This document shows positions 38,606 through 46,186 of a stretch of DNA of 64,000 nt, in pieces (within the stretch, counting starts at the first letter, position 1; every line of letters starts with the position of its first letter). Made by a program: the position numbers and the translations under genes. This DNA comes from Roseiarcus sp963779095. GTDB taxonomy: Bacteria; Pseudomonadota; Alphaproteobacteria; Rhizobiales; Beijerinckiaceae. The stretch spans positions 1-64,000 of the forward strand of contig CAVZWU010000024.1 of the NCBI GenBank assembly GCA_963779095.1, given 5' to 3'. The notes under the pieces were generated by a model that made no database searches, was not told the origin of the DNA, and saw only the letters and a list, made by a program, of their open reading frames with translations.

Positions 38606-39389
38606 TCCCGCCGCCGGCGCCGTCGTCATCATGCTGCGCAGTCTCAAAATGCACGGCATGGCTCAGGCCGTCGGCGAGCTGACCGAGCAAGGCTCCCCGG
38701 CCTTCGAAGCCGCAGTGCCGATCCTGTCGCAGCTTCTGAAAGCGGAGACGGCCGATAGGGAGGTGAGATCGACGGCCTATCAGCTCAAGGCCGCCCGCTT
38801 TCCGAACTATCGCGATCTCGCCGGCTTCGACTTCGCCAGCAGCGAGGTCAACGAGGCGCTCACCCGTCAACTCCATCGCTGCGAGTTCCTGGAGGACGCC
38901 CACAATGTCGTCCTGGTCGGCGGCCCCGGCACCGGGAAGACGCATCTCGCCACGGCGATCGGCGTCCAGGCCATCGAGCATCATCGCAAGCGCGTCCGGT
39001 TCTTCTCTACCGTCGAACTCGTCAACGCCCTCGAGCAGGAAAAGCTTCAGGGAAAGCCGGGACAGATCGCGGCGCGGCTCACCCACGCCGACCTCGTCAT
39101 CCTGGACGAACTCGGCTACCTGCCGTTCAGCGCCTCCGGCGGAGCGTTGCTCTTCCATCTGCTGAGCAAGCTCTACGAGCGCGCCAGCGTCATCATCACC
39201 ACCAATCTCAGCTTCGGCGAGTGGGCGACCGTGTTCGGCGACCCGAAGATGACGACCGCGCTACTCGATCGTCTCACCCACCGCTGTCATATCCTCGAAA
39301 CCGGAAACGACAGCTTCCGCTTCAAGAACAGCTCGGCGAAAGCCGCCAAACCCGCAAAGGAGAAACCTCGAAACTTGACGAACGCCTGA
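38595..39389 (+). CDS. istB: IS21 transposition helper ATPase IstB
   Basis: 264 residues, almost identical to the copy 1 protein, with Walker A GGPGTGKT (109–116) and Walker B LVILDELGYLPF. It is intact even though its istA partner is broken, so it could still act with the IstA of copy 1. The start overlaps the istA stop as ATGCGTCATAA. Confidence 0.92.
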   Translation: MRHNPAAGAVVIMLRSLKMHGMAQAVGELTEQGSPAFEAAVPILSQLLKAETADREVRSTAYQLKAARFPNYRDLAGFDFASSEVNEALTRQLHRCEFLEDAHNVVLVGGPGTGKTHLATAIGVQAIEHHRKRVRFFSTVELVNALEQEKLQGKPGQIAARLTHADLVILDELGYLPFSASGGALLFHLLSKLYERASVIITTNLSFGEWATVFGDPKMTTALLDRLTHRCHILETGNDSFRFKNSSAKAAKPAKEKPRNLTNA

Positions 39390-39460
39390 CCCCAAAACCA
39401 TCATCAAGCCGGGTCAGTTCTCAATGGAAATCCCGGGTCAATTCTCGGCGGAAATCGACA

Positions 39461-39768
39461 GTTCGAGGGTTGCCGACACCCCAATCGTTGCCCACGCTTG
39501 CAAGAACGAGCGAGACTTCCTCGACTATGAGTTCGCCCGGGCCAAGGTGATTCCGTGGGGCGAGAGCGCCTATGCCGAGGAGCAAGTCTTAGTGCGCTTC
39601 GACCGGTTCGGAAGGAAAGATCAACTCACGGTTCATGCTTTGGCATCCTCGGGAGCGTCTGAGGAAGCAGCACAAGGGCTGGCGATGCTTCGACCCCTAT
39701 TGAACCCGTGGCGGGCGATCGATATCAAGGCTTATCGAACGCATACGCGGTCGAAGGCAAAGGCGTAG
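39461..39768 (+). pseudogene. unrecognised C-terminal protein fragment beside IS21
   Basis: An open frame continuing out of the IS21 end reads ACKNERDFLDYEFARAKVIPW, then AEEQVLVRFDRFGRKDQLTVHALASSG and ends TRSKAKA. It looks like real coding sequence with a beta-rich core but has no start of its own. I do not recognise the family. It is probably the tail of a gene cut by the rearrangement at IS21 copy 3. Confidence 0.35.
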
Positions 39769-39918
39769 CCGCAACGATGCGGTTCGTCGACAGGCAGCAC
39801 GGGGTGACGGCCACCGTCGCGCGCTTTACGGATCATTGCCCAGAGCGCGAGCGCCTCCGAGCACAAGAACTCGTCGTCGGCGCAGGCGATGATGTCAGAA
39901 CTCGTCGATCTCGCTCAT
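39732..39918 (-). pseudogene. small plasmid-type protein, probable frameshift
   Basis: From the ATG at 39918, MSEIDEF stops at once. One base over, the frame runs DIIACADDEFLCSEALALWAMIRKARDGG to PHRCGYAFAFD before its own stop at 39732. Together they read as a 61-residue protein with one indel. No function is known. Confidence 0.3.
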
Positions 39919-40035
39919 TGGCGTCCCGGACTCGGACGCGGTGGCCTCGCGCCGCGCCCAACTCTCCTCAGTGTCGTCTTCGGGGACTGTCAGCCGAGCC
40001 AGCTCCACGACGAACTCTTTGAACGGATTCTTCAT
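39895..40035 (-). CDS. 46-residue conserved-looking small protein
   Basis: MKNPFKEFVVELARLTVPED, then a charged tail, with a CTGGAG ribosome-binding site eight bases before the ATG. It resembles small accessory proteins of alphaproteobacterial plasmids. It overlaps the start of the next small frame. The role is unknown. Confidence 0.35.
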   Translation of the reverse strand: MKNPFKEFVVELARLTVPEDDTEESWARREATASESGTPMSEIDEF

Positions 40036-40099
40036 GAATCGAACTCCAGCCGCAATAGGCGACGCCAGACTGGCGTCCGTCTGACGCCGCACTATGCCC

Positions 40100-40674
40100 C
40101 TATACGTACGCGACCAATCGCCTCTGCGCGCAGGTGTCGCCGTCGATGTAGCGCTCGGTGGTTTCGATCGAACGATGCCCCGCGAGCAGCTGCACGTCGC
40201 GCAGGCTGCAGCCGGAACGGTGGACGTTGCGGGCTGCCATGGTGATGAAGCTGCGCCGCCCGGAATGCGATGAGCAGCCCTCGTAGCCGAGCTCCTTGAA
40301 GAGCGCGACGAACCAGTTGACCACGCTGTTCGCCTTCAAGTGCGAGCCGCGGTAGGAGCGGATCACTGGCCGATCGGCTCGGTGGTGCGCGCCAAGCGCT
40401 CCAACGCGCGCCGCAGGTCGGGATGCATGGGTATTCTTCGCCCGCCGCGCTTCTTGGCGATGACGTCGCGGACATGAATCGTGCCGGAGACGCGGCCCTG
40501 CGCGTCAAGGACCATCGACCAATCGAGGCCGGCGATCTCACAGGCCCGTAGGCCGGCCTTCATCGAGAGCAGGATCATCGCGCGGTCGCGGGCGGGGTGC
40601 GAGGAATGGGAGACGTGGCGCATCATGCGCTTCAGCATCGGGGGCGTGACGACCTTGGCTTGTTTGCCGGGCAT
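40100..40674 (-). pseudogene. tyrosine recombinase, two frames overlapping at GTGA
   Basis: The first frame (40674–40363) has the catalytic-domain start RDRAMILLSMKAGLRACEIAGLDW (first Arg) and a beta-hairpin region KKRGGRRIPMH. It ends in TGA at the point where the second frame (GTG 40366) begins VIRSYRGSHLKANSVVNWF. That frame carries CSSHSGRRSFITMAARN (His-x-x-Arg), LLAGHRSIETTERYID (His and nucleophile Tyr). A single indel splits an otherwise complete catalytic domain of about 190 residues without a core-binding domain. Such short recombinases occur on plasmids and integrative elements. Confidence 0.7.
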
Positions 40675-40793
40675 TGGGATAGTCTCCTGAGGTTGAGGGG
40701 CGTGATGGCGCCAGCGCCGTCGATGGCGTGGCGGCGCGGCAGTTGCGGTGGGCGTGGGGAGGGTCTCTCCCGCTCGCGGGATGCTCGGTGCGC

Positions 40794-41135
40794 TCAGTAT
40801 TCGTCGGCGCGCATAATCGTCAGGACGCGCATCGTGACGGCAGGATCGGCGGGGTCTGGCGAGCCGAACTCGGTCGCGCGGTCGTAGCAGTCGATCTTCC
40901 AGAAGCAGCGGACGTCACCCTCGTCGACCGCGCCGAAGTCGTGTTCCCCGTGGGGATCGTTGTCGTCGGTGAAGACATCGAAGGCGCGCACCTTCGCGAG
41001 CAGCGAGCGACGCTGATCGAGCGGCATGGCTTCGACGCCGGCGGTGATCATCACGGCCCCGCCGACGAAGGTGCGGCGGAAGGCGTCGTTGAGGGCGCGG
41101 ATGCGTTCGACGGTGGTCACGGTTGTGCTGGTCAT
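40794..41135 (-). CDS. DUF3768-family protein
   Basis: A 113-residue protein with the DUF3768 pattern: RIRALNDAFRRTFVGGAVMITAGV, VRAFDVFTDDNDPHGEHDFGAV and CFWKIDCYDRATEFGSPDPADPAVTMRVLTIM. The NDP-x-GEHDFG and WKIDxYD signatures are clear. The family is frequent on alphaproteobacterial plasmids and conjugative elements and has no known function. It belongs to the same minus-strand group as the protein at 41258–41926. Confidence 0.75.
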   Translation of the reverse strand: MTSTTVTTVERIRALNDAFRRTFVGGAVMITAGVEAMPLDQRRSLLAKVRAFDVFTDDNDPHGEHDFGAVDEGDVRCFWKIDCYDRATEFGSPDPADPAVTMRVLTIMRADEY

Positions 41136-41257
41136 GGCTTTGGTTTCCTGACGTTGGGGATTGGGATGGCGCGCGCCTGGTTCAAGGGCATGCGCGGAAA
41201 GAAGAGGGGCGACCCGAAGGCCGCCCCGTTAAGTTTGCGAGGACGCTTTTTCGTGCG

Positions 41258-41926
41258 TCACTTGGCCGAGACGCGGAACTCGGGATGGGGAACGGCGATG
41301 TCCTGGGGCCGGCTCTTGAACGCCGAGTATTCCGGCGCGTCGAACCACTCGAGGGTGAACTCGCCGGGGTCGATCCGCTTGATGGTCGCGACCCAGAAGC
41401 CCTCGAACTCGCGCTTCTCGTTCCAGTACGCGGCCAGCACCCTCGCGCCGACCCGAAGGGTCTCCCGAGCGGTCGTGCTGTCCGGCTTGTCAATCGCCCG
41501 CGCCGCCGGGGTTGCACGAGCTGGTGCTGACGAGATCGGAGCTGCAGCGCCGATGTTCGTGTTTTGTTCTGACATGGGTTTGACCGTCGCCGCCGCGACG
41601 ATCTCTGGCCCGGACGGGTCGGGGCCGCCCGCTCCCTTGCGGACATGCTCTTCGATCCGGCGATAGACCTCCGCGGAGACTGAGCCGATGATCATGCGAC
41701 CACCGCTACCCTTGAGGACGCCCTCGTGGACCCCGGCGGTCAGGGCCTTCTCCGCATCGGTCCGCAATTCGATCACCGAGAACTTCAGCGCCTCCGCGGC
41801 GGCCTTGACGGCCTCCTTGTCTTCGGCCCGGAACCAGGAGGCCTGGGTCAACGCGGGGCCGCTGGGCGTGCCGTAGACGAGGATGGCTGGCACAAGGTTC
41901 GGTTTTGTTTGGGTTGCGGTAGTCAT
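41258..41926 (-). CDS. conserved hypothetical protein of plasmid-like module
   Basis: A 222-residue protein starting MTTATQTKPNLVPAILVYG. The first half (ASWFRAEDKEAVKAAAEALKFSVIEL, GGRMIIGSVSAEVYRRIEEHVRKG) looks like an alpha/beta domain. A low-complexity Ala/Pro linker follows, then a C-terminal beta-rich domain (LRVGARVLAAYWNEKREFEGFWVATIKRI, FTLEWFDAPEYSAFKSRPQDIAVPHPEF) that resembles a Tudor/chromo-like small barrel. Function unknown. The start at 41926 has an AAGGAG site ten bases upstream, and a strong promoter lies about 130 bases further upstream. The frame is open further upstream but without domain character. Confidence 0.55.
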   Translation of the reverse strand: MTTATQTKPNLVPAILVYGTPSGPALTQASWFRAEDKEAVKAAAEALKFSVIELRTDAEKALTAGVHEGVLKGSGGRMIIGSVSAEVYRRIEEHVRKGAGGPDPSGPEIVAAATVKPMSEQNTNIGAAAPISSAPARATPAARAIDKPDSTTARETLRVGARVLAAYWNEKREFEGFWVATIKRIDPGEFTLEWFDAPEYSAFKSRPQDIAVPHPEFRVSAK

Positions 41927-42054
41927 CGATAATAGGCTCCTTAAATCAAAAGGACCCCGACGGGGTCCGGTGAACGCAAACGAGCAAGCAAACGCGATCA
42001 CGATATAGATGGGAAAAGGGGACGCGTGGCGCGCACACGATTTCCCACAACATC

Positions 42055-42083
42055 ATTATGCCACAAATATACTGATATGTCAA
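42055..42083 (-). promoter_or_regulatory. strong sigma-70-like promoter
   Basis: On the minus strand, TTGACA (42083–42078), a 17-base spacer and CATAAT (42060–42055), set in an AT-rich island (about 42045–42135). It points at the 41926 gene and would give a leader of roughly 120 bases. Confidence 0.6.
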
Positions 42084-42277
42084 GTGAATAATAAACGCCA
42101 ACATTTGTATTACATCATATTACTGATGATTTTCCGGATCTTGGGTTCTCATGGCAAGCTTCGCGAGGCTCAAAATACTCTCGGATGAACGGCGTCTGTC
42201 GACAGGAACCGTCAAACGATGACGCAACTCGTCATCCGCTGGGTCCGCGTGGGGTCCGCAGATTAGGGAACGGCCGA

Positions 42278-43849
42278 GTAACTCCCAAGCCGTCTGTTTT
42301 CAGGCTGCGATTGCGAGGAGGAGTTGGGAGGGGTTTGCAGTGAGGGCTTTGAGAATGTTGAGGCCGTGCTTTCGTGCGGTGGAGACGATGGACCTCATGC
42401 GGACGAAGACGTGAGCGCCTTCGAAGGTGCGGAAGCCGCCCGAGATTTTCATTTTGACCTTGGCCATGCGCAGGTCCTGTTCGGCCAGGTTATTGGTGAA
42501 CGGGACGTCGAAGTCGACGAGGAAGCGCAGGGTCTCGTCCTTGAAGGTCTTGAAGCGGATGAGGAGATTATGGCCTGGGCGCTGCTTCTTTCGTTTTTTC
42601 GAGCCGGGCGAAGGATCGAAGGCCGGCAGGGCGCGATGGAAGGCGAGCCCTTCCCGAACGGCCTGCCAGTAGCGGTCGACGAAGCCTTGCACGCGTTCGG
42701 GTTCGAGCGCCCGGGCGCCGGCCTCTTTGGCTTGGCGCACGGCCTTTGCGGCGTCGAGGAGGACGTCGCGCATGGCTTGCGCCCACGGCTCCTTGTCGAT
42801 CTCGATGAGCGCCTTGAGTTCGCGCAGGTGATGGGCGTTGCAGAAGGCGTGAGCGACGTCCGCGAGGGCGTTGTAGGGGCGGAAATGGTCATGCACGACG
42901 ACGCCGCCCTTCAACCCTGCGGGAACATCGCCGCGCGCCGCTCCGACCCGGTAGAAGGTATGGCTCCGGCTCGACGTCGTATGCAGCCATTGCAGGGAGC
43001 CTGCGATGCGAAAGCCGGTTTCGTCGAGATGCCTGACCTTGGCCCCGCCGACGCGCGTCCCGATCGCCTGATAGACGCCCTCCAGAGCCTGAGCCTTCTT
43101 GCCCATCCACGCGATCACGCTCGCCGGGCAGACGAGCGGCGCGCCGAACAGGTCCTGAAGCGCCTGCGCCGTCCGGTCCTCGGGCACAAGCTGCTGCACG
43201 TTGAGATAGACCGCCGCCGCCTTGATGCGCTCGCCATATTGGGTCGGCGAGATCACGCCGTCGGGGAACGCAGCCCGCGTCACGCCGCGGCATCGGGCGC
43301 AGGCATAGATGGCGCCCTGGTGCTCCGTGACCTCGATCAGCCGCTCGGGCAGGTCGAACACCTGACGCGTCTCCACCCCGGTCTGCATCGAAGCCGCGAG
43401 CGCCGCCCGGCAGCGCCGGCACGCCGCAGCCTCGTGTCGGACGACCCAGTCGGGCGTCGCCGTCCGCCGCAGCGTGTCGCCCTTGTGGCCCCGCTGTCCC
43501 CCGCTCGCCTTGCCCGAACGGCCGCGAAGGCTGCCGGGAAGGCGCGACTTCTTCCTCAGCCCGTCGCTCGAAGGCGGCTTGGAGCTCGTCGTGCTGTCCA
43601 GATCCAGCCGGCGCCGAAGCTCGGCGTTCTCGGCTCGAAGGCCCTCGTTCTCCCGCCGCAAATCGGCGACCTCCGAGCGAAGCGCGGAAATCTCGCTCCG
43701 GAGCGCTTCGATCAGCGCCTGAACTTCGGCAGGGAGAATCATCCCCACCTTGACTCACGGTTCGCCCCCGCCCGTCTCGAAAATCTCGCAAAACCTCAAC
43801 GATCTCACACACCGTGTGACAATTCGAACTCACCCGGCTTGGGAGTTAC
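42278..43849 (-). mobile_element. IS66-family element, copy 2 (complete, single-gene type)
   Basis: 1572 bp bounded by inverted repeats GTAACTCCCAAGCC and GGCTTGGGAGTTAC and flanked by a perfect 8-bp target duplication, ACGGCCGA (42270–42277 and 43850–43857). Only tnpC is present, as in the ISBst12-like branch of IS66. The element sits about 40 bases from the 3' end of tRNA-Arg. Confidence 0.95.
42300..43742 (-). CDS. tnpC: IS66-family transposase TnpC
   Basis: 480 residues from the ATG at 43742 (a GTG two codons earlier is possible). It has an N-terminal leucine zipper (ALIEALRSEISALRSEVADLRRENEGL), a zinc-binding region with CRRC and CARC pairs, and an RNase H-like core with RHLDETGFR, GGVVVHDHFRPYNALADVAHAFCNAHHLREL and, near the end, FTNNLAEQDLRMAKVKMKISGGFRTFEGA supplying the third acidic residue. 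It is complete and nearly identical to the truncated copy at 5987. It could mobilise either element if both ends were present. Confidence 0.95.
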   Translation of the reverse strand: MILPAEVQALIEALRSEISALRSEVADLRRENEGLRAENAELRRRLDLDSTTSSKPPSSDGLRKKSRLPGSLRGRSGKASGGQRGHKGDTLRRTATPDWVVRHEAAACRRCRAALAASMQTGVETRQVFDLPERLIEVTEHQGAIYACARCRGVTRAAFPDGVISPTQYGERIKAAAVYLNVQQLVPEDRTAQALQDLFGAPLVCPASVIAWMGKKAQALEGVYQAIGTRVGGAKVRHLDETGFRIAGSLQWLHTTSSRSHTFYRVGAARGDVPAGLKGGVVVHDHFRPYNALADVAHAFCNAHHLRELKALIEIDKEPWAQAMRDVLLDAAKAVRQAKEAGARALEPERVQGFVDRYWQAVREGLAFHRALPAFDPSPGSKKRKKQRPGHNLLIRFKTFKDETLRFLVDFDVPFTNNLAEQDLRMAKVKMKISGGFRTFEGAHVFVRMRSIVSTARKHGLNILKALTANPSQLLLAIAA

Positions 43850-43887
43850 ACGGCCGAACCAAACGTCGCCTAAGGCTTTGATATTGC

Positions 43888-43964
43888 TGGCGCGCCCGAA
43901 GAGATTCGAACTCCTGACCCCCAGATTCGTAGTCTGGTGCTCTATCCAGCTGAGCTACGGGCGC
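43888..43964 (-). tRNA. tRNA-Arg (anticodon ACG)
   Basis: The minus strand gives GCGCCCG ... CGGGCGC acceptor pairing, D-loop AGCTCAGCTGGATAGAG, anticodon stem-loop CAGACTACGAATCTG with ACG, T-arm AGGAGTTCGAATCTCTT and an encoded CCA. Total 77 nt. Its 3' end faces the IS-rich accessory region on the left. Confidence 0.95.
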
Positions 43965-44236
43965 TTAGCCTCGGTTGAGGAGCGGCGAAAGCGCCCCCCG
44001 AAGCGAGCGGGGCTCTAGCCGCTTTTACCCGGACAGGCAAGAGCCAAACTTGAACGGGACTTGAATGCCCGGTCTTTCGTTCCGGTTCTTTTGAATTGCC
44101 CGCAACGTCTGTGAACGGCGCCAGCAGGATGGGCGCCGTCGGAGCGCGTCTACAGAGCTCGTCAAGACGAGACGCGAGCTGACGCTGATCTGCGCCCTTG
44201 CGCTTCCGGACGCCGGTCAGTAACCAACGCCGGCCT

Positions 44237-45529
44237 ATGCCTTCAGCTCCGCCGATCGCCTTCATCAACGCGCGTCTGGTCGATCCTGTTCAGGAGACCG
44301 AGACACGGGGCGGGCTCATTGTCATCGATGGGGTCATAGCTGGCGTCGGCCTGGCGGTCACGCCGGACCAGCTGCCCGGCGAAGCGCGGGTCGTCGACTG
44401 CGCGGGTGACGTCGTTTCGCCAGGCCTCATCGACATGCGCGCTTTTGTCGGCGAGCCAGGGGCCGAGCACCGCGAGACCATCGCCAGCGCCAGCGCCGCC
44501 GCCGCCGCGGGGGGCGTGACCACGCTCGTCACGCGTCCCGACACCCATCCCCCGGTTGACGACCCCGCGGTGGTCGACTTCATCCTGCGCCGAGCACGCG
44601 ACGACGCCAAGGTCCGCGTCCACCCCGCTGCGGCCCTGACCAAGGGGCTCAAAGGCGAGGAGATCGCCGAAATTGGCCTGCTCGCGGAAGCAGGCGCGAT
44701 CGCCTTCTGCGACGGGCCCCATTCGGTCGCCGATGCGCTGACCATGCGCCGCGCCATGACTTACGCCCGCGACTTCGACGCGCTCATCGCGCCGGTCTGC
44801 GACGACCGATCGTTAAGCCGTGAGGGAGTGATGGCGGAGGGCTTGCGCGCGAGCTGGCTCGGCCTGCCGGGCGTTCCGCGCGAGGCGGAGACCATCATGC
44901 TCGAGCGCGATCTGCGTCTGGTCGCGCTTACCGGCGCCCGCTATCACGCCGCGCTGATCTCGAACCGTCTGTCGCTCGAGGCGATGGCGCGGGCGCGCGA
45001 GGCAAGCCTGCCGGCGACCTGCGGCGTGTCGGTCAATCACCTGACCCTGAACGAGATCGATGTCGGCGACTATCGCACATTTCTGAAATTGAATCCGCCG
45101 CTGCGCGCCGAGGACGAGCGCTTGGCGCTCGTCGAAGCCTTGGGCGCGGGCCTCGTTGACGTCGTGTGCTCCGACCATGATCCGCAGGACGTCGACACCA
45201 AGCGGCTGCCGTTCGCGGAGGCGGCCGCGGGTGCGATCGGGGTCGAGACGATGCTGTCGGCGAGCCTTCGCCTTGTCGCAGGCGGTCATGTAGCGCTGCC
45301 CCGCCTCCTACGCGCGATGACTGCGCGGCCCGCGGAGATCCTGCGGCTCCCGGTCGGCAGGCTAACGGTCGGGGCCCCGGCCGACGTCATCCGCTTCGAT
45401 CCGGAAGAGCCCTATGTGCTCGATCCGGGTTCGCTCCATTCGCGCTGTCGCAACACGCCCTTCGCCGCCGCCCGGCTTGAGGGCCGGGTCAAGATGACCC
45501 TGGTTGCCGGGCGGGTCGCGCATGAATAG
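44237..45529 (+). CDS. dihydroorotase-like protein lacking the HxH metal motif
   Basis: A 430-residue amidohydrolase-fold protein with the type I dihydroorotase layout (FINARLVDPVQETETRGGLIVIDGVIAGVG, GDVVSPGLIDMRAF, GGVTTLVTRPDTHPPVDDP, CSDHDPQDVDTKRLPFAEAAAGAIGVETML, PADVIRFDPEEPYVLD). Active enzymes read D-x-H-x-H at the position that is D66-M-R-A-F70 here, so the first two zinc ligands are missing. Non-catalytic homologues of this kind (PyrX-like) support aspartate transcarbamoylase in pyrimidine synthesis. The late SDHDP motif is retained. The start ATG is chosen at the beginning of homology. It overlaps plsY by eight bases, and plsY and dprA follow. Confidence 0.82.
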   Translation: MPSAPPIAFINARLVDPVQETETRGGLIVIDGVIAGVGLAVTPDQLPGEARVVDCAGDVVSPGLIDMRAFVGEPGAEHRETIASASAAAAAGGVTTLVTRPDTHPPVDDPAVVDFILRRARDDAKVRVHPAAALTKGLKGEEIAEIGLLAEAGAIAFCDGPHSVADALTMRRAMTYARDFDALIAPVCDDRSLSREGVMAEGLRASWLGLPGVPREAETIMLERDLRLVALTGARYHAALISNRLSLEAMARAREASLPATCGVSVNHLTLNEIDVGDYRTFLKLNPPLRAEDERLALVEALGAGLVDVVCSDHDPQDVDTKRLPFAEAAAGAIGVETMLSASLRLVAGGHVALPRLLRAMTARPAEILRLPVGRLTVGAPADVIRFDPEEPYVLDPGSLHSRCRNTPFAAARLEGRVKMTLVAGRVAHE

Positions 45530-46181
45530 TCTGATCGAAAAGCTTTGGTTTCATCCGCGTCGGCTGGAAGCGCGCATGGTCGGGGTTTCTTACGGCGGAG
45601 CGCTGGCGCTGGCGCTGGCGCTCGGCTACGGTCTCGGGTCAATTCCCTTCGGACTCGTGCTGACGAAGCTGTTCGGGGCTGGCGATTTGCGTTCGATCGG
45701 CTCGGGGAACATCGGTGCGACCAACGTCTTGCGCACCGGCCGCAAAGGGCTTGCGGCCGCGACGCTTGTGTTCGACGCTCTGAAGGCGACGCTGGCCGTC
45801 GTTCTGGCCTGGTGGGCGTTCGGGCCGCCAACGGCGCTCGCCGCGGCGGCAGGCACGGTCCTCGGCCATATGTATCCGCTCTGGCTCAAGTTTCGGGGCG
45901 GCAAGGGCGTTGCGACCTATCTCGGCTGTCTCATTGGTCTGGACTGGCCGGCGGCGGTCGTGTTCGCTCTCGTCTGGCTCGCGGTCGCAGCGTTGACGCG
46001 CTATTCCTCCGCGGCGGCGCTGGCAGCGACGGTCGCCTCTACGATCGCCGTGGCGGCGATTGGAGAGAGCGGCGCGGCCCTGGTCTTCGCCGCGCTGTCG
46101 GCGCTGATCTGGTTTAAGCATAGCGCCAACATCGTCCGCCTTCTCAATGGCTCCGAATCGAAGATCGGGCAGAAAAACTAG
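45522..46181 (+). CDS. plsY: acyl-phosphate glycerol-3-phosphate acyltransferase PlsY
   Basis: A 219-residue inner-membrane enzyme that transfers an acyl group from acyl-phosphate to glycerol-3-phosphate, the first step of phospholipid synthesis. The three conserved motifs are visible: GSGNIGATNVLRTGRKG, GHMYPLWLKFRGGKGVAT and, near the end, WFKHSANIVRLLNGSESKIG. Five or so hydrophobic helices are evident (ALALALALGYGLGSIPFGLVL, AAVVFALVWLAVAAL). The start overlaps the end of the dihydroorotase-like gene. The N-terminus is about 15 residues longer than usual, so an internal start at MVGVSYGG is possible. Confidence 0.92.
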   Translation: MNSLIEKLWFHPRRLEARMVGVSYGGALALALALGYGLGSIPFGLVLTKLFGAGDLRSIGSGNIGATNVLRTGRKGLAAATLVFDALKATLAVVLAWWAFGPPTALAAAAGTVLGHMYPLWLKFRGGKGVATYLGCLIGLDWPAAVVFALVWLAVAALTRYSSAAALAATVASTIAVAAIGESGAALVFAALSALIWFKHSANIVRLLNGSESKIGQKN

Positions 46182-46186
46182 AGTGG

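Larger units (their letters stand above)
36959..39460 (+). mobile_element. IS21-family element, copy 3 (istA frameshifted)
   Basis: A 2502-bp copy with the same TG...CA ends and terminal repeats as copies 1 and 2. Left flank: group II intron RT gene. Right flank: an unrelated fragment. There is no target duplication. It is in direct orientation with copy 2, and the two bracket the catabolic locus and the tyrosine recombinase. Confidence 0.92.

Noticed and set aside
15050..39460. Composite transposon flanked by IS21
   Set aside because: No target duplication flanks the pair, and each copy's own flanks are unmatched; recombination between resident copies explains the layout better than one transposition.
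42324..44018. 564-codon plus-strand open frame
   Set aside because: It is antisense to IS66 tnpC and runs through tRNA-Arg, so it is not a gene.
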